DNA from: Conoideocrella luteorostrata
Taxonomy: Eukaryota > Ascomycota > Sordariomycetes > Hypocreales > Clavicipitaceae
NCBI GenBank assembly: GCA_032433595.1
Contig: JASWJB010000038.1
Location: 62,001-126,000 of the forward strand
DNA length: 64,000 nt
Reading direction: 5' to 3'
Shown one piece after another: positions 1-10,612 of the stretch (its first letter is position 1; the number at the start of each line of letters is the position of its first letter). The notes under the pieces were generated by a model. The model made no database searches and was not told where the DNA came from. It was given only the letters and a program-made list of their open reading frames with translations. Position numbers and translations under genes: made by a program.

Positions 1-2
1 GC

Positions 3-149
3 GAGCAAGTTGTCGCCAAAAACATGGGGATTGCTAACGAGCAATGTTGGACTAGGCACCTTGTGGCTATGGAGCAATTCATGGAGCAGTTCCGTGATGC
101 ATTGGAGGCAGAATATTTCCGTGCAGATGCGGAGAAGCAAGAGGGGTGA
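3..149 (+). CDS. C-terminal end of an unidentified protein (partial at window edge)
   Basis: An open frame enters from the left edge in the third frame and runs 48 codons to a TGA at 147-149. The encoded tail is hydrophilic, rich in Glu, Gln and Ala, with several Met and aromatic residues (for example MEQFMEQFRDALEAEYF), which reads like an amphipathic helix and is more protein-like than the alternative frames. No family is recognised from this fragment. The stop is followed by a purine-rich 3' region. The start and upstream exons lie outside the window, so product and length cannot be given. Confidence 0.5.
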   Translation, partial: EQVVAKNMGIANEQCWTRHLVAMEQFMEQFRDALEAEYFRADAEKQEG

Positions 150-511
150 TTGGTTGGTCATCAGAATCCCGAGTCTCGGGATTTGAAAATGGGTGGGCTG
201 TAGTTTGTTTTCGGGGGAATACATTATCTGGCCATATGGGCAATAAAACAAAGAGAAAGAAAAAAAAAAAAAAGGAAAGCGGGAATGGGAACGGGAATGG
301 GAATCAAGAGTTCGTCAAAACACAAAGCTTTCATTGCTTATCCTCATCACTTTCGGTCTTATTTCCCCAAATTAAATGTTTCCGCTGTGCATTCACTACA
401 CGGGCTGCTAACATATGACAATAGAAGACAGAAATAGTTTTGCTCTAGCATCATGGCGATCTTATTCTTCTTATGAGTCTCTATTTAGCTAATGCATGAT
501 CCATCTCATCG
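150..511. other. Intergenic, purine-rich tract with GGGAAT/GGGAAC microrepeat
   Basis: This stretch separates the partial gene at the left edge from the convergent DUR3 gene, so it should contain both 3' untranslated regions. Around 248-306 there is a purine-rich run with 13 consecutive A followed by repeated GGGAAT/GGGAAC hexamers. No coding frame with protein-like composition was seen. Confidence 0.5.
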
Positions 512-2614
512 TCACCCGCTTTTCACAATAGACCTGGACTTGACTGGCGTTGCGGTGCCACTTGAGTTCTCCGACATGGCTGGTGCGCCCACAAGCACAG
601 GCGTCGGCCTTTTACCCGTCACCATCAGCTTAACCACCCTGATCAGTGTCTCTCGGCTCTCCCACAGGGGATAGAGACCAACTGCAATAAACGAGCAGAA
701 GATCCAAATGATTCCCACCGCGACCCAGCCCGTAAAGAACTTCTTAGAGAAGATGTAGCCGGTCCCATACATCGGCATGGGCCACAGCACCAAGAACGCA
801 AGAACCCTGCAAATCCAATTAGTAACCCACTCCAGACGTTGTATGGAATCGCTCATCCCAACCAATACTCACATGGAAATTGCAGTAATAGAGGCAATCT
901 TTGACGCCTTGTTCAACTTGCGCTGCTCCACTCCAAAGTCCTCCTGGTTCGCTCTCTCCACCTTGCGCTGGGCTTCTTCGTCAAGACCCGAGTTCTCAAT
1001 CAATTCATGGTCATCAGCTTTTCGAATCTCCATCATAGACTTCCAGTCGTACTTGTCCACACCGAACACCAGACTTAACAAGGGGATGAACACTACGGGT
1101 GCCAGCAGGGCAGTCACGTTACCAGCCAACATGGGATCGTTGGAGCCTGTGCACTCCACATCGAGCTTGCCGCAGGTCTTCTTTGCCGTGACCAACCAAG
1201 CAATGATGGCACAGGCTGCTCCGAGAATGGGCGACACGGTGGCGGCCCAACGGTTCTGTCCAGTCCATAGGAGGGTCATGGCTGCCGGGATGACAGCGGC
1301 AGAGATGAGGACACCCATGAGCAGGTACAAGTAGCCCATGGATATGCCGTTGTACCAGAGTCCGACGGAAACGCCGCAGATAACGGCGGCAAACGCGACC
1401 ATGCAGATGTGTGACATCCAGATCAGGCGTTTCCCACTGGCGCTGGGGTTGAAGTACGTGCGGTACACATCATATGTGAAGATGGAAGACGTGGCCACCA
1501 GCTCGGAGTTGAACGAAGACGTCACGGCAAGGAATATCAGTATAAGAGTAGCTGCCGCTCCGCTCTTTCCGAGGAGCGCCACGGCGGCATATGGAAGCGC
1601 CAAGCCTGCAGACACGTCGGCTTCCGTCATACGATTAGGGAACGTGGGGAACCGAGGATTCGATTCGAGTGCCAAGGCGGCCAAACCGAGCGTGGTTGCT
1701 GTAAGCCATGGGATAGCGAACCAGGAGAGGCCACCCATTATGTACCCGGGCATGGCATGCACTGGGTGAGCCGCAATAGCCTTGTTGTAGTAGCCGTTGT
1801 CCAGGAACACCGTGCCAAATGCTCCGACGATATTGATGACGAAGAAGATAGCTCCTCCCTTGGACTTCATAGTAAGATAGCTTCCATCCTCGTTTCCCTG
1901 CACAGGGTGGGCCTTCGCGGCTTCCACGAGCAGGTCGTACATGGCAGACGGGCTGCCAAGCACATCCGAGGTAGCATACGTCGTGAGGGCAAATGCAATG
2001 ATGATGATGAACAGAGCAAAGCCGTGGATATAATCCGTAATGAAAGTTGCCTTCAGTCCTCCGATGAACGTGTAGGCCACCACAGGAATGGGCATCAGGA
2101 AGATGGCCGCAACAGTATGCATGCCCGTCAAGGCATTGATGGTCGCCGAACCACCAGCGATGAGCATGAGCGACACAAGAACATTCGTAATTAACCCGAA
2201 TATTATAAACGTAAAATGGGCCGGTGCTCCGTACCTCGCCTTGATGGCTTCCAGGAAGGTGTGCGCATTCGGAGCTCTCTTCTTCAGCGTGATGGCCAGT
2301 GTGGCGAAGAGGAGGATCTGCACCGTAGCACCGGAGGCATACCAGAAGGGCCCGGAGACGCCATAACGATAACATACGCCGGACGATTGGAGAAGAGTGG
2401 CAGCCCAGGTCCATGAAGATACTACCCCGGCGGCGACGATGCCGGACTTCATACTTCGGCCCGCCGTGTTGAACATTTCCGAAGTTTGGACTTCATTGTT
2501 GAAGCGCTTCAGAATGTGAGTGACGGCGATCATGAAAATGGCAAAAGCAAAGCCAACGCCGAGGACGATTCCATAGCCGAAGCCCTGGCTGAGCGCCGGG
2601 CCAGGGGACGACAT
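512..2614 (-). CDS. DUR3: Urea active transporter (DUR3-type sodium:solute symporter family)
   Basis: Plasma-membrane symporter that takes up urea, in the sodium:solute symporter family. Two exons, 2614-873 and 806-512, are joined across a 66-base intron with GTGAGT donor and TTTGCAG acceptor; the joined frame gives 678 residues, close to the roughly 700 usual for DUR3. The protein is a chain of hydrophobic helices. Family-typical segments include [10 protein letters not shown] near residues 8-17, [19 protein letters not shown] at 77-95 and [20 protein letters not shown] at 52-71. The ATG at 2614 is chosen because the frame upstream of it opens only with a TTG. The cytosolic tail is charged and ends in RSIVKSG. 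In fungi this gene is normally under nitrogen control; GATAAG sites lie upstream at 3657 and 3997-4007, though far from the start. Identification rests on overall sequence resemblance and is firm at family level. Confidence 0.93.
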
Positions 2615-5600
2615 TGCACTGTGCTTGGTGATGATGATGATGGCGATGCTGGGCAAAACTAAGATGCTTTCTTAAGTCTAAGCAGAATTGAACTGGTATT
2701 GGCAGTACAGAGAGATATCACCGCATGGTGTTTTGAAGCGCAACCGCGGTCTTTTAAATGCAACCCTAAGGGACTGTCTACATAATATATAGTTCGACAT
2801 GCCTCACGATTAGTTTGAAATGCCGAGTTAAAGTCGAGCGTGGCTGAAGGACAAAACACGACAATTACACGCAGCATAGCCAGCAGCGAGCTGCCCAGGC
2901 AATAAGCCCACAGGGCCGGCTACTGTGCCGATGATCAGACAGGAAGGCATCAGCATGTGGCGAGCGAGGTCGTTTGAGTGCTGTCGCGAAATAAGGTTAT
3001 TTCAAGCGAGACAGGCGCGTTTGGAGGACGAAACTCCGAGAACGAGGTCTAGATCTACTCCGTACATATTCGAGAATGCGGCTGGCTGGCGACTAACTCA
3101 CCATGCACGGTTTACAGTCTCCGTAAATATATATTATGTCTACACCAGTTCAGTGCAAGCGGTCAGAGTTTGTGACGGCTGAAGACGTCGGAACCGCACA
3201 GGTGCCTGGTGAGCTGGCATGCATGAAATGAGGTCTGAGCCACAGTTTCGGTCACAAGACTGCAATGGAATAGCAGGCCGACTTCCTAGATAGGCTGATA
3301 GGTGCGAATCTTACTGTAGTGACTGGTCGACGGCTTTTGTGTGCCACAGTCTGTCTGTCCAGCAAATCGCGTCGCTGCCTCCGTCGTCGAGAGTGTCGCG
3401 GCACAGACTTCAAGAAATGCACGCAGCGGGAACACTTAGGCTGGCTGGTCGGCAGGGTTCATCATTCAAACTTTATATATGCAAGACCCGCCCGCATCCG
3501 CGAGACCCCATGGGCAGCTTTCGCCCCCGAAGAATCTGCTGCTGCATGAATAGAAAATCCCCCGGCCCGCGCGCCCATGTTGTGTTGCATCGGAAGACCC
3601 GTCGGAAAACCCCGTATCAGTGATATGAGTGATATGAGTGATGGATCAATAGCACAGATAAGCAGCGGTGTAACCACGACGTGATGGATTCGTCAACTCT
3701 GCGCTTCCTGGCCAATGAAACCAGTCTGTCGACCGGACAGCAAACTTTCGCCAGCAACTAATCAACTCACCTGTGCGGTCACTGCTGCCAATGAAGATGC
3801 ATGTCGCACAGCTGGCCCCCAAGAGCTCGTTTCACGACAAGCTTTGCACATTCATGCTTCAATCCGCCCAATCAGACCAATCGTCACGGAACTACGGAGT
3901 ACACACTGCTGTGCCGTACGTGCGAATACAGAGACTCACATTACCTCTTTCAATCCCCAAATATTTACTCCGTATTGAGTTTCGCTCTCTGTGCTTGATA
4001 AGATAAGAGAGGCTCTCTGCACATGCATATCGCCCCCAATTCCTCCACATCCTCCACATCCTCTACATCCTCCACCATCCTCTAGCCTAGCTCCAACCAC
4101 CACCAATGTGAATTCTTTGGTCACGGTTTTTGAACCAATCTACTCCGTAGTCTGGGGATGACTGCTCACCGACTCTTTCATAATTGTATGCTGGTCCTAA
4201 CGTTTCGTTGAGGTTATTCCGTTCAGTACTGTTCTGCCTCAAACCGGACCGTCGAGCGGATCCGTCACAGGACTCGCTCGATACGTATGGCGCAATTGAT
4301 TCACCATGAGGCATAGCTGCGTGATCATCGCCAGGACCGCTGAGCTTCCTGATAGATCCATGGCCGAGAACTTTCTTTCTCCTCTCGAGAACTTCCCAAA
4401 ACATCCCTACCGCTTCATCCAATGTGTGTCTTGGTTACAAAATGTTGAAGCAAGACTGTGCGTCGCCGATGTTGTATCCGGATGCTTGTCACCAAGAACC
4501 CGCCATCTTCCCCGGGGCACACCTCACCCGCTGCTAATCCAGCCTCTTTCTACCGCGTATTCATATTGAAGGAAAACGTAGAAACGCGCTGCAGTGTTCA
4601 GAGAGAAGATATGCTTCTCCTTAGGCACTGAAGATAGCTTTATGAACGCTGCAAGGTTTTCCGTCTTACAAGTGATGCAACGCGTCGCATCAGCGTGAAC
4701 TCTTTTGGTTGGTTTGCCATGGCTTGTATATGATGATGCCGCTAGAAGCGCACAAATAAGTTATCGAAGCAGCGAATGGTGGTTGCCACTCGCAAAACAA
4801 AATGAATGCACAGTGAAGTGAAAGTTGCCTTCATTTACATGCTGAATCATGATCCCAACTGCGATCCTGGTGCGACGGACCGCTCCCGAGTACCCCGGTC
4901 ACCCTACCCCCCCTCAATATACTACTGACATGGAATCCCGATTAAACACGGACCATAGCGAATTCCGCACCAGACTTGAAGCGAGTCCGCTCACACACTC
5001 TCTCATCCATTCGAGGATACTAGCCATGCGGGCAATGCTCGCATATTGCAGGAGACCGCTTGCAAGAACCAGCCCACAACGCGAGCCGTAGCCGAGGCAA
5101 CACCGAGGCATATGGAATTTTTTCTTCCGGTACGGATTTTCATACGCGAATTACAAAGTAAATGCACTAGTGCGTAGCCTGGCAGTCCAGCGTAATATAT
5201 ATATATATATCTATGTCTCTATCTGATAATCAAGCCACTGCGACGTAACGGGTCAGTGGCGATACGCCTCCTCACCACGTTGTAGGCGATCGAAGTCCCA
5301 GGCAGTAACAAGGCAGTGAGTTGAATAAATCTTTATAGTACCTGAGAACAGTCTTCCAAGTAGCATACGTCCACCCTGCTTCAAAAGCCCAAAGCTGACG
5401 TCCACGATGGAACCATTGTTGAAAGTGATCCATTGCGTAGGCTCAACCGATCTAGAGATATGTCCTCAGTTGAACACTGCGTCGTAGGATGTTTCCCAAA
5501 CTACCATAACGCTACGAGAATAGTCCATTTCGGTCTCATCTGGAAGCTTTGACAGCAAATGCCGTCGACAGCAACGAAAACCGTTGAGGTATGCCGTCAG

Positions 5601-5921
5601 ATTATACGACAGCCGTGGGATCTGCGAGATGTAGCTTTCAGCCAAGCTGATTGTCAGGGCAAGATTACCCAGATCATCCACAATGGACATGGCCTCATGT
5701 ATCCATGAAGGGATTGTGATGATGCCTTTCTGCTTTCCTCACTGTAATGGAGTCGTTCTCTTGGCACATATTACAGCAACCCAGAAAACGAGACAGCTTG
5801 TAATAGAAACATCAAGCGGACTCTAGAAGTACTCTCCAAATCACACACTTTGTGTGTCCGATGCAAGTAAGCAGCCTTGATGGATTAGTATTCCCACACT
5901 TGCGAAGTTAGTTGCCCATCA
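2615..5921. other. Long intergenic region upstream of DUR3 with GATA sites and short repeats
   Basis: No convincing gene was found here. Contents seen: four copies of the dispersed 9-mer TACTCCGTA/TACGGAGTA (3056, 3893, 3966, 4141); a GATATGAGT tandem near 3620-3640; a CTCCACATC-type repeat at about 4039-4080; an (AT)n run near 5192-5210. A 74-codon frame on the minus strand (5466-5690) has reasonable composition but matches no family I recognise and has no supporting splice structure. Confidence 0.45.
3997..4007. promoter_or_regulatory. Tandem GATAAG sites (candidate AreA/NIT2-type binding)
   Basis: GATAAGATAAG contains two overlapping GATAAG words, the consensus of fungal GATA nitrogen regulators; a third GATAAG lies at 3657-3662. 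They sit about 1.0 and 1.4 kb upstream of the DUR3 ATG, a gene class commonly induced through such regulators. Distance is large, and single GATA words are frequent by chance, so the assignment to DUR3 is inference. Confidence 0.3.
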
Positions 5922-6149
5922 CTAACGTCTTTGCCAGGAGAGTATGTTATGCGACTGGATTATGGAGGGAGCAATGTGCGGTCGCAACATGGTTAATGCA
6001 TCCCCAACTAGCAGGGTCTTGTCTCTGGCGAAGCACACATGTAGAGAATAGTAGCCTGTTATGAAATGCAGCAACGGTGAGCGGATCTTGCCAAGAACTT
6101 CAAGACGCAGAAGATGAAATAGCGTTTTTGCGATCGCCTTTTGCCTCTT
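5922..6149 (-). pseudogene. Relic of a FAD-dependent aromatic monooxygenase (C-terminal part)
   Basis: The minus strand encodes about 75 residues between two stop codons. They include KIRSP, then DKTLLVGDALTMLRPHIAPS, which resembles the GD motif region (LLVGDAL...RPH) of flavoprotein hydroxylases of the 2,6-dihydroxypyridine 3-monooxygenase type, where the Asp contacts the flavin ribityl chain. The N-terminal Rossmann GxGxxG part is missing: the same frame continues upstream only as 64 unrecognisable codons (to 6344) past an in-frame TAG, and then reaches the promoter of the neighbouring dehydrogenase. Downstream it stops soon after the GD motif. It is therefore a truncated, broken copy. Being next to an intact dehydrogenase hints at a decayed catabolic or secondary-metabolism pair. 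Confidence 0.7.
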
Positions 6150-6549
6150 CTATACGCCAGGGTCAGCGTTCCTTGGTGCTAATTCAGTGTATGGACGCTT
6201 TTTGTCAACTTCTGTATTAGTCTCGTCTAGAGAAGACAATAGGACGTTGGTGTACGAACAGAAGTTCAGAGCCAGCTCTACGGGCTCGATACATCCGGTC
6301 TCGCCTTGAATATTATAGCCTCGTGCTTCTGTTATTAGTGCCATTACTCAGCGACTTCAACATGTGCTTTCAAGTCACAGTATTAAACCAACACTTCCTG
6401 GTTCGCTTATTACCAGCATCGGTCTAGCCTACCCACTCCCGTCAGTCAGCAACCCGGATCTCTCAGTAAACAAAATCCAGTCTCCTCGCCTTTCCTAGAA
6501 GCATTTTCCCCCTTCACCAATATCACCATTTACCAGTTAATCCATTGAA

Positions 6550-7525
6550 ATGATTACTAGCACCCAGCTCGATGGCATTGCCCTTGTCGTAGGAGTAAGG
6601 TGGTGGTTCATCCCATAGCCGTCTTCAGCAGTTTGCTAACAAGCTGCAAAACAGTCCGGGAGAGGTATCGGCCGGGAAGCGGCCTTTTCGCTTGCCGAGG
6701 CCGGAGCTAGAGTCGTCGTGTTTGCAGACATGAATGAAGAAACGGCGAGACAATCGTCCGAGGAGAGTAAGAAGTATGCCAGCAATAAAGACTACAAGAC
6801 GACAACCTTCACGATGAACGTCCAAGACGACAAGTCGGTCCAAGACATGGTTGACTTTGTTGTACGGGAATTTGGCCGCCTGGACTACGCCGTGAATGCT
6901 GCTGGAGTCGACAACGGCGTGCATGCTCCCTTTGCCGAGACGGACATCGACAACTTCGACCGCATCATGAATATTAATGCGCGCGGCAACCTGCTCTGCG
7001 TGCGTGCGCAGGTTGCCGCCATGCGGAAGCAGGACCCTAAGACCTGGAGCAGCAGGAACGGCGAGCGTGATATCGGCCGCGGCGCCATTGTCAACCTCGC
7101 GTCTGCCAACTCGTTCGCTGGTCTTCCCGGCAAAGGTTCTTACACGATTTCGAAGCACGCGTTCATGGGTATCACCAAAATGGCGGGTAAGTGTCGACAA
7201 CTGATCAGCACTTGAAGAAACGGCCTCCAGCACTAGGCGATAAATGAAAGGCTGACGCTCAGCAGGCCTCGATCATGCCGCGGAGGGAATTCGCGTCAAC
7301 GCAGTGTGCCCAACTTGGGTGCGAACGCCGTTGCTGGATGTAGAGTTGAAGAAGAACCCAGAGGTCCAGGGCATGATTTCGGCCATCGTCCCTATCAAAC
7401 GCGCAGCAGAATGTGAGGAGGTTTCGGACACCATCGCATTTCTGTGCAGCCCTGCAGCGAGCTACATCAATGGTGCCAGCTTGCTCATTGATGGCGCCGT
7501 GACTACCACCGTACGTCTATTCTAG
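6550..7525 (+). CDS. Short-chain dehydrogenase/reductase (classical SDR)
   Basis: NAD(P)-dependent oxidoreductase of the classical SDR family; the substrate is unknown. Three exons, 6550-6594, 6655-7186 and 7266-7525, are joined by introns with GTAAGG and GTAAGT donors, giving 278 residues, the normal SDR length. The first intron splits the cofactor loop, and splicing restores GSGRGIG at residues 15-21. The NAAG motif is present (VNAAGVD), and the catalytic triad is visible as Ser165, Tyr178 and Lys182 (YTISK). An Asp at the end of the second beta strand (VVVFADMN) suggests preference for NAD(H). No signal peptide or PTS1 is seen, so it is likely cytosolic. It lies divergently from the FAD-monooxygenase relic with about 200 bases between, and may once have been co-regulated with it. 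Family certain, role unknown. Confidence 0.92.
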
Positions 7526-8092
7526 GGTGCTAGATTAGCAGACAACATGCCATACGTCTTTAAAGGATGGCACAACGAAGTAGTATACCTTCATAGCAGG
7601 GTCTGCTTAAGAAGTGCCATGGAGCAATGAACACCAGCTCACATCTTTCACTTCCACCGTTCTTTACAAAATATATAGATAAGGTCAATTATCCCAGTCT
7701 GTATACAATGCATTTTTGCGACGCTCGAAAGAGCTCCTTGTTTACAAATTCAGTGCTAGACAGAGGAACAAGCAAGAAAAGTCATCCCTCCTTAGTGGGC
7801 TGTGTCATACCGAAAGCTGACCTCCAACTCGTCTCTTATAGCTTCCAAAATGGTGTCAACCCGAATCAGCTCATAAACCGTATTATTAGAACTAAACACG
7901 CCTTCGCTTTAACGGGCGTCTCTTAAAGCAGATATGACCTAAAACTTCAAATGACCACAGGATACAGTGCGTGTTAGCTCTCTATTATTTTGCGCGACTC
8001 ATGATCTATCATTAGACATTTTTTCATTCCTTACCTAGCACGTTATACAGCCATCACAATCGTAGTTCGAGTCTATGATGCCTCTAGTGTAG
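7526..8092. other. Intergenic, no gene recognised
   Basis: The stretch lies between the dehydrogenase and the mitochondrial insertion. A 99-codon plus-strand frame exists, but its composition and lack of family resemblance do not support a gene. AT content rises toward the mitochondrial segment. Confidence 0.4.
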
Positions 8093-8331
8093 TTTCATTT
8101 TTAATGTCTATGCTAAACATGTTTAGAATAATTTGATTAAATATTTAATTAAAAAAAATGAGTTTAACTTTAGTACTTTTTTTAATAGGAATTTTAGGGT
8201 TCGTATTTAATAGAAAAAATATAATATTAATGCTTATTTCAATAGAAATAATGCTATTATCTATAACATTCCTAATATTAATAAGTTCTATTAATCTTGA
8301 TGATATAATAGGGCAAACATATGCTATTGTT
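8093..8331 (+). other. NUMT: nuclear copy of mitochondrial DNA carrying truncated nad4L
   Basis: From 8158 the plus strand encodes MSLTLVLFLIGILGFVFNRK and then about 38 more residues of NADH dehydrogenase subunit 4L, a mitochondrially encoded complex I membrane subunit. The codons are extremely AT-rich (ATA, TTA), unlike every neighbouring gene, and about 65 bases upstream are AT-rich mitochondrial-type spacer. Resemblance stops abruptly after the TYAIV segment (about residue 58 of the usual ~89), where the sequence becomes nuclear-like at about 8332. There is no internal stop or frameshift, so the transfer is probably recent. It is not expected to make a functional protein: the second half is missing and there is no import signal. 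Exact left edge is estimated from composition. Confidence 0.85.
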
Positions 8332-8483
8332 GCGTGCTGGTTCGTCAAGTGGGATGCTAGACTTGGCACGAGGATTTTCAATATTAGATGAGATGTACGA
8401 AGTAAAGGGTCGTAAGACATAAGATGCACGTAAATAACGTAGATTAAAACACACAAGTAAGATGTAATGTAAATGTATGATAG

Positions 8484-9065
8484 TTGTTGAATTCATCTAC
8501 GACGTCTTGCCTCATCTGAGCAAGAGCTACTTGGAACTTCGCGCCAAGGTCCTGGGTTGCTTGTTCCAAGGAGAGGATCTCACTATACACGTCGGACTAC
8601 TTGCTCCTGATTTTCTTTAGTGAGGCACACACTGCATGACCCAGGAGAATCTTACATGACTAGGATTTGAGTCGTGACTATGATTTGTGTTTGGAGCTGT
8701 TGTATTCGGTCGATAAACTCGCTGATCCGTTCCTTGGACCATATCTCCTTCACAGCCGCCCTGAAGCTGTGCTATTTGTTATGAGGGTATTTAGCTTTCA
8801 CTTTGCTCGCCAAGATACACAGCTCGCCAGCCATCTCTTTGCTCAGTCGGTTGAGTTCCTGCAGCTCAGGTGGAAAGCCTTCGTCCGTGGCAATAGAACC
8901 ACCGAGCTTTGCGGCGCTGTCTGCGATGGCCTCCAGAGCCTGGTTGCTGAGGGTAAGGCCATCTTTGGAGCTGTAAATGACTCTGGCGCTGGACACTAGT
9001 TTCCACGAGATATCGAAGAGCTGGAGAGCATCGCTCGTCTCATTCAAGGCTTTCAATGGTTCCAT
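8484..9065 (-). pseudogene. Relic of a fungal NLR/STAND N-terminal domain
   Basis: From an ATG at 9065 the minus strand encodes 97 residues beginning MEPLKALNETSDALQLFDIS, which resembles the N-terminal helical domain shared by many fungal NACHT/STAND proteins (typical start MDPLTALSLASNVLQVVDF). The frame hits a TAG at 8772-8774, resumes in frame with HSFRAAVKEIWSKERISEF, meets a TAA, and continues after a +1 shift with SEILSLEQATQDLGAKFQ. All three pieces keep the order seen in such domains, so at least two stops and one frameshift have broken it. No NACHT P-loop or repeat domain follows; the mitochondrial insertion lies about 150 bases further downstream. Family assignment is by resemblance of this poorly conserved domain. 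Confidence 0.62.
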
Positions 9066-9601
9066 TGTTCAATACCTTGTCGAATGGTTGTGGCCCGAAA
9101 GAAATTCCCTAGAATCATCGAGCTGTGATGTCGGTCAATGTCAGCTTCGTATCGAGAATACTTCCTTAATTAACGTTGCCACGTGATGGCTGTTCAGTTC
9201 AGAATCGCAGGCCGGCCGCTATATTAGCTGCAGGGTGACTGTAGGGCCGCCTGGAGAGTCGATTTGTCTGTCGCTTCGCAGTGTTCAATAGCTTTCAACA
9301 GCAACCACCAACAATTTTAACTTTAAACGTAGTTTATAATATATTGTATTTTATGTCGTAAATGCTTTTGGTTGTCTCTCATGGACGTATCTTATGTTTG
9401 AAGAGAATATCTTGATCATAACTGGTGTACAACAAGCCCGCCGTCATCCCCTACAAAGCGGCAGCTGACGTTCGATAAAGTTATGTGGCAATTTCCTGGG
9501 TATTATAATGCTAGGTGATCCGCCAGTCAAGATATGGCTCCCCGTGTGTAGTGCATGTTCCATGTTCCCTGGTTGTATTTACCTGCTCAGTCCGGAGCGG
9601 C
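9066..9601. other. Intergenic between NLR relic and LIP2
   Basis: AT-rich spacer with no protein-like frame. It should contain the 3' untranslated region of LIP2 on its right side. Nothing else recognised. Confidence 0.4.
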
Positions 9602-10612
9602 TCACCTTCGCAGCCGACTCTCGGCGTCCCCATTTCCACCGTTCCTCATCCTCTCATCCAGCAAACCTTCTTCGAACAAAATAGCCCATCGGCCCGCCAA
9701 ATCTTCCAAGTTCCAGCCGATTGACGAATCGTTACCAACTTCTGCAGCAACGGACGTCACCAGCTTGCCATCCAGACCGCACGGAACGAACCGGGCCCAC
9801 GGATTAACAGTCTCACTCCCCGTCACCGGGATATCGATATTGACAGCTATACCCAGAGCTGTCACGTACCGGCGGTGGTGAACGCCCAAGGCAGCGATTT
9901 TGCGTGGCTGCCCGCTGGATGCTGCAACCCAAACGCCAGGTTCGTCGCGAGCAACGTAAGTCTGGATGCCAAAAATTTCCGATAGCAGACGTTGCGTAGT
10001 CGTTTCCAAGTGACTCGCATACGACGCCACGCCATATTTTGGATACAACGGTGAGTGCATGTCGATAATGGGCCAGAGTACTATTTGGCCAGGGCCATGA
10101 TAGGTAGTAAGTCCACCGCGGCTTGTTTTCTTGACCTGCGGATTGAATCTTTGCGTGACGGTGGGCCGTCGATGCGGCAATCCAACTTCCAGCGTGCGTT
10201 GCAAACGTGCAGTTTGGTCTGGCATGAGATCCTCCTGTCGACGACCAAGGGTGTAGGTTGGCATAGCCTCAAAAGAGACCAGCCGCGGTTTGGGGATCTC
10301 GGAAGTAGATATTGACTTCTGGTCGTCTGATAGCGCTTTCCATGCTAGAAACCTGGCACGATGCTCCTCCTGAGCAGCCTCAGCTTGATCGTACGAGACC
10401 AGACCTGCTGGTTCGTTTCCTGTCAGGTGGACGTGCTCTAAAACAGACAGGCCGCTTTTCGACTGTGCCCATCTCTGCGGAGCACTTGCAGCAGGGTTGA
10501 CGTCGATTGTAGTTTTCGATAGCCAGCAGATGTGAGGCAGGCACGCAGCACGTTGAACTAGGCGCGACGCTGCACGAATGCCGCCGCATCGCAAAGCGGC
10601 CACACTTTGCAT
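9602..10612 (-). CDS. LIP2: Octanoyl-[acyl-carrier-protein]:protein octanoyltransferase (lipoyl transferase LIP2/LipB)
   Basis: Transfers octanoyl from mitochondrial acyl-carrier protein to lipoyl domains (pyruvate and 2-oxoglutarate dehydrogenase complexes, glycine cleavage H protein), the first step of protein lipoylation. It is a single-exon gene of 336 residues. The first 50 or so residues are rich in Arg, Ala and Ser with few acids, as expected for a mitochondrial presequence. The LipB signature RGGLTTYHGPGQ is at 165-176; the catalytic Lys of KIAALG is at 238 and the catalytic Cys in PCGLDG at 278. The C-terminal tail beyond about 315 is short and charged. The ATG at 10612 gives the full presequence. 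All key residues are present, so the gene should be functional. Confidence 0.93.
   Translation of the reverse strand: MQSVAALRCGGIRAASRLVQRAACLPHICWLSKTTIDVNPAASAPQRWAQSKSGLSVLEHVHLTGNEPAGLVSYDQAEAAQEEHRARFLAWKALSDDQKSISTSEIPKPRLVSFEAMPTYTLGRRQEDLMPDQTARLQRTLEVGLPHRRPTVTQRFNPQVKKTSRGGLTTYHGPGQIVLWPIIDMHSPLYPKYGVASYASHLETTTQRLLSEIFGIQTYVARDEPGVWVAASSGQPRKIAALGVHHRRYVTALGIAVNIDIPVTGSETVNPWARFVPCGLDGKLVTSVAAEVGNDSSIGWNLEDLAGRWAILFEEGLLDERMRNGGNGDAESRLRR

Noticed and set aside
1635..2414. 259-codon minus-strand frame inside DUR3
   Set aside because: Shadow of the transporter in another frame; Cys/His-rich composition without family resemblance.
5466..5690. 74-codon minus-strand frame beginning MSIVDDLGNLALTISLAES
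   Set aside because: Plausible composition, but no recognised family, no splice partner, and not in clear continuity with the monooxygenase relic.
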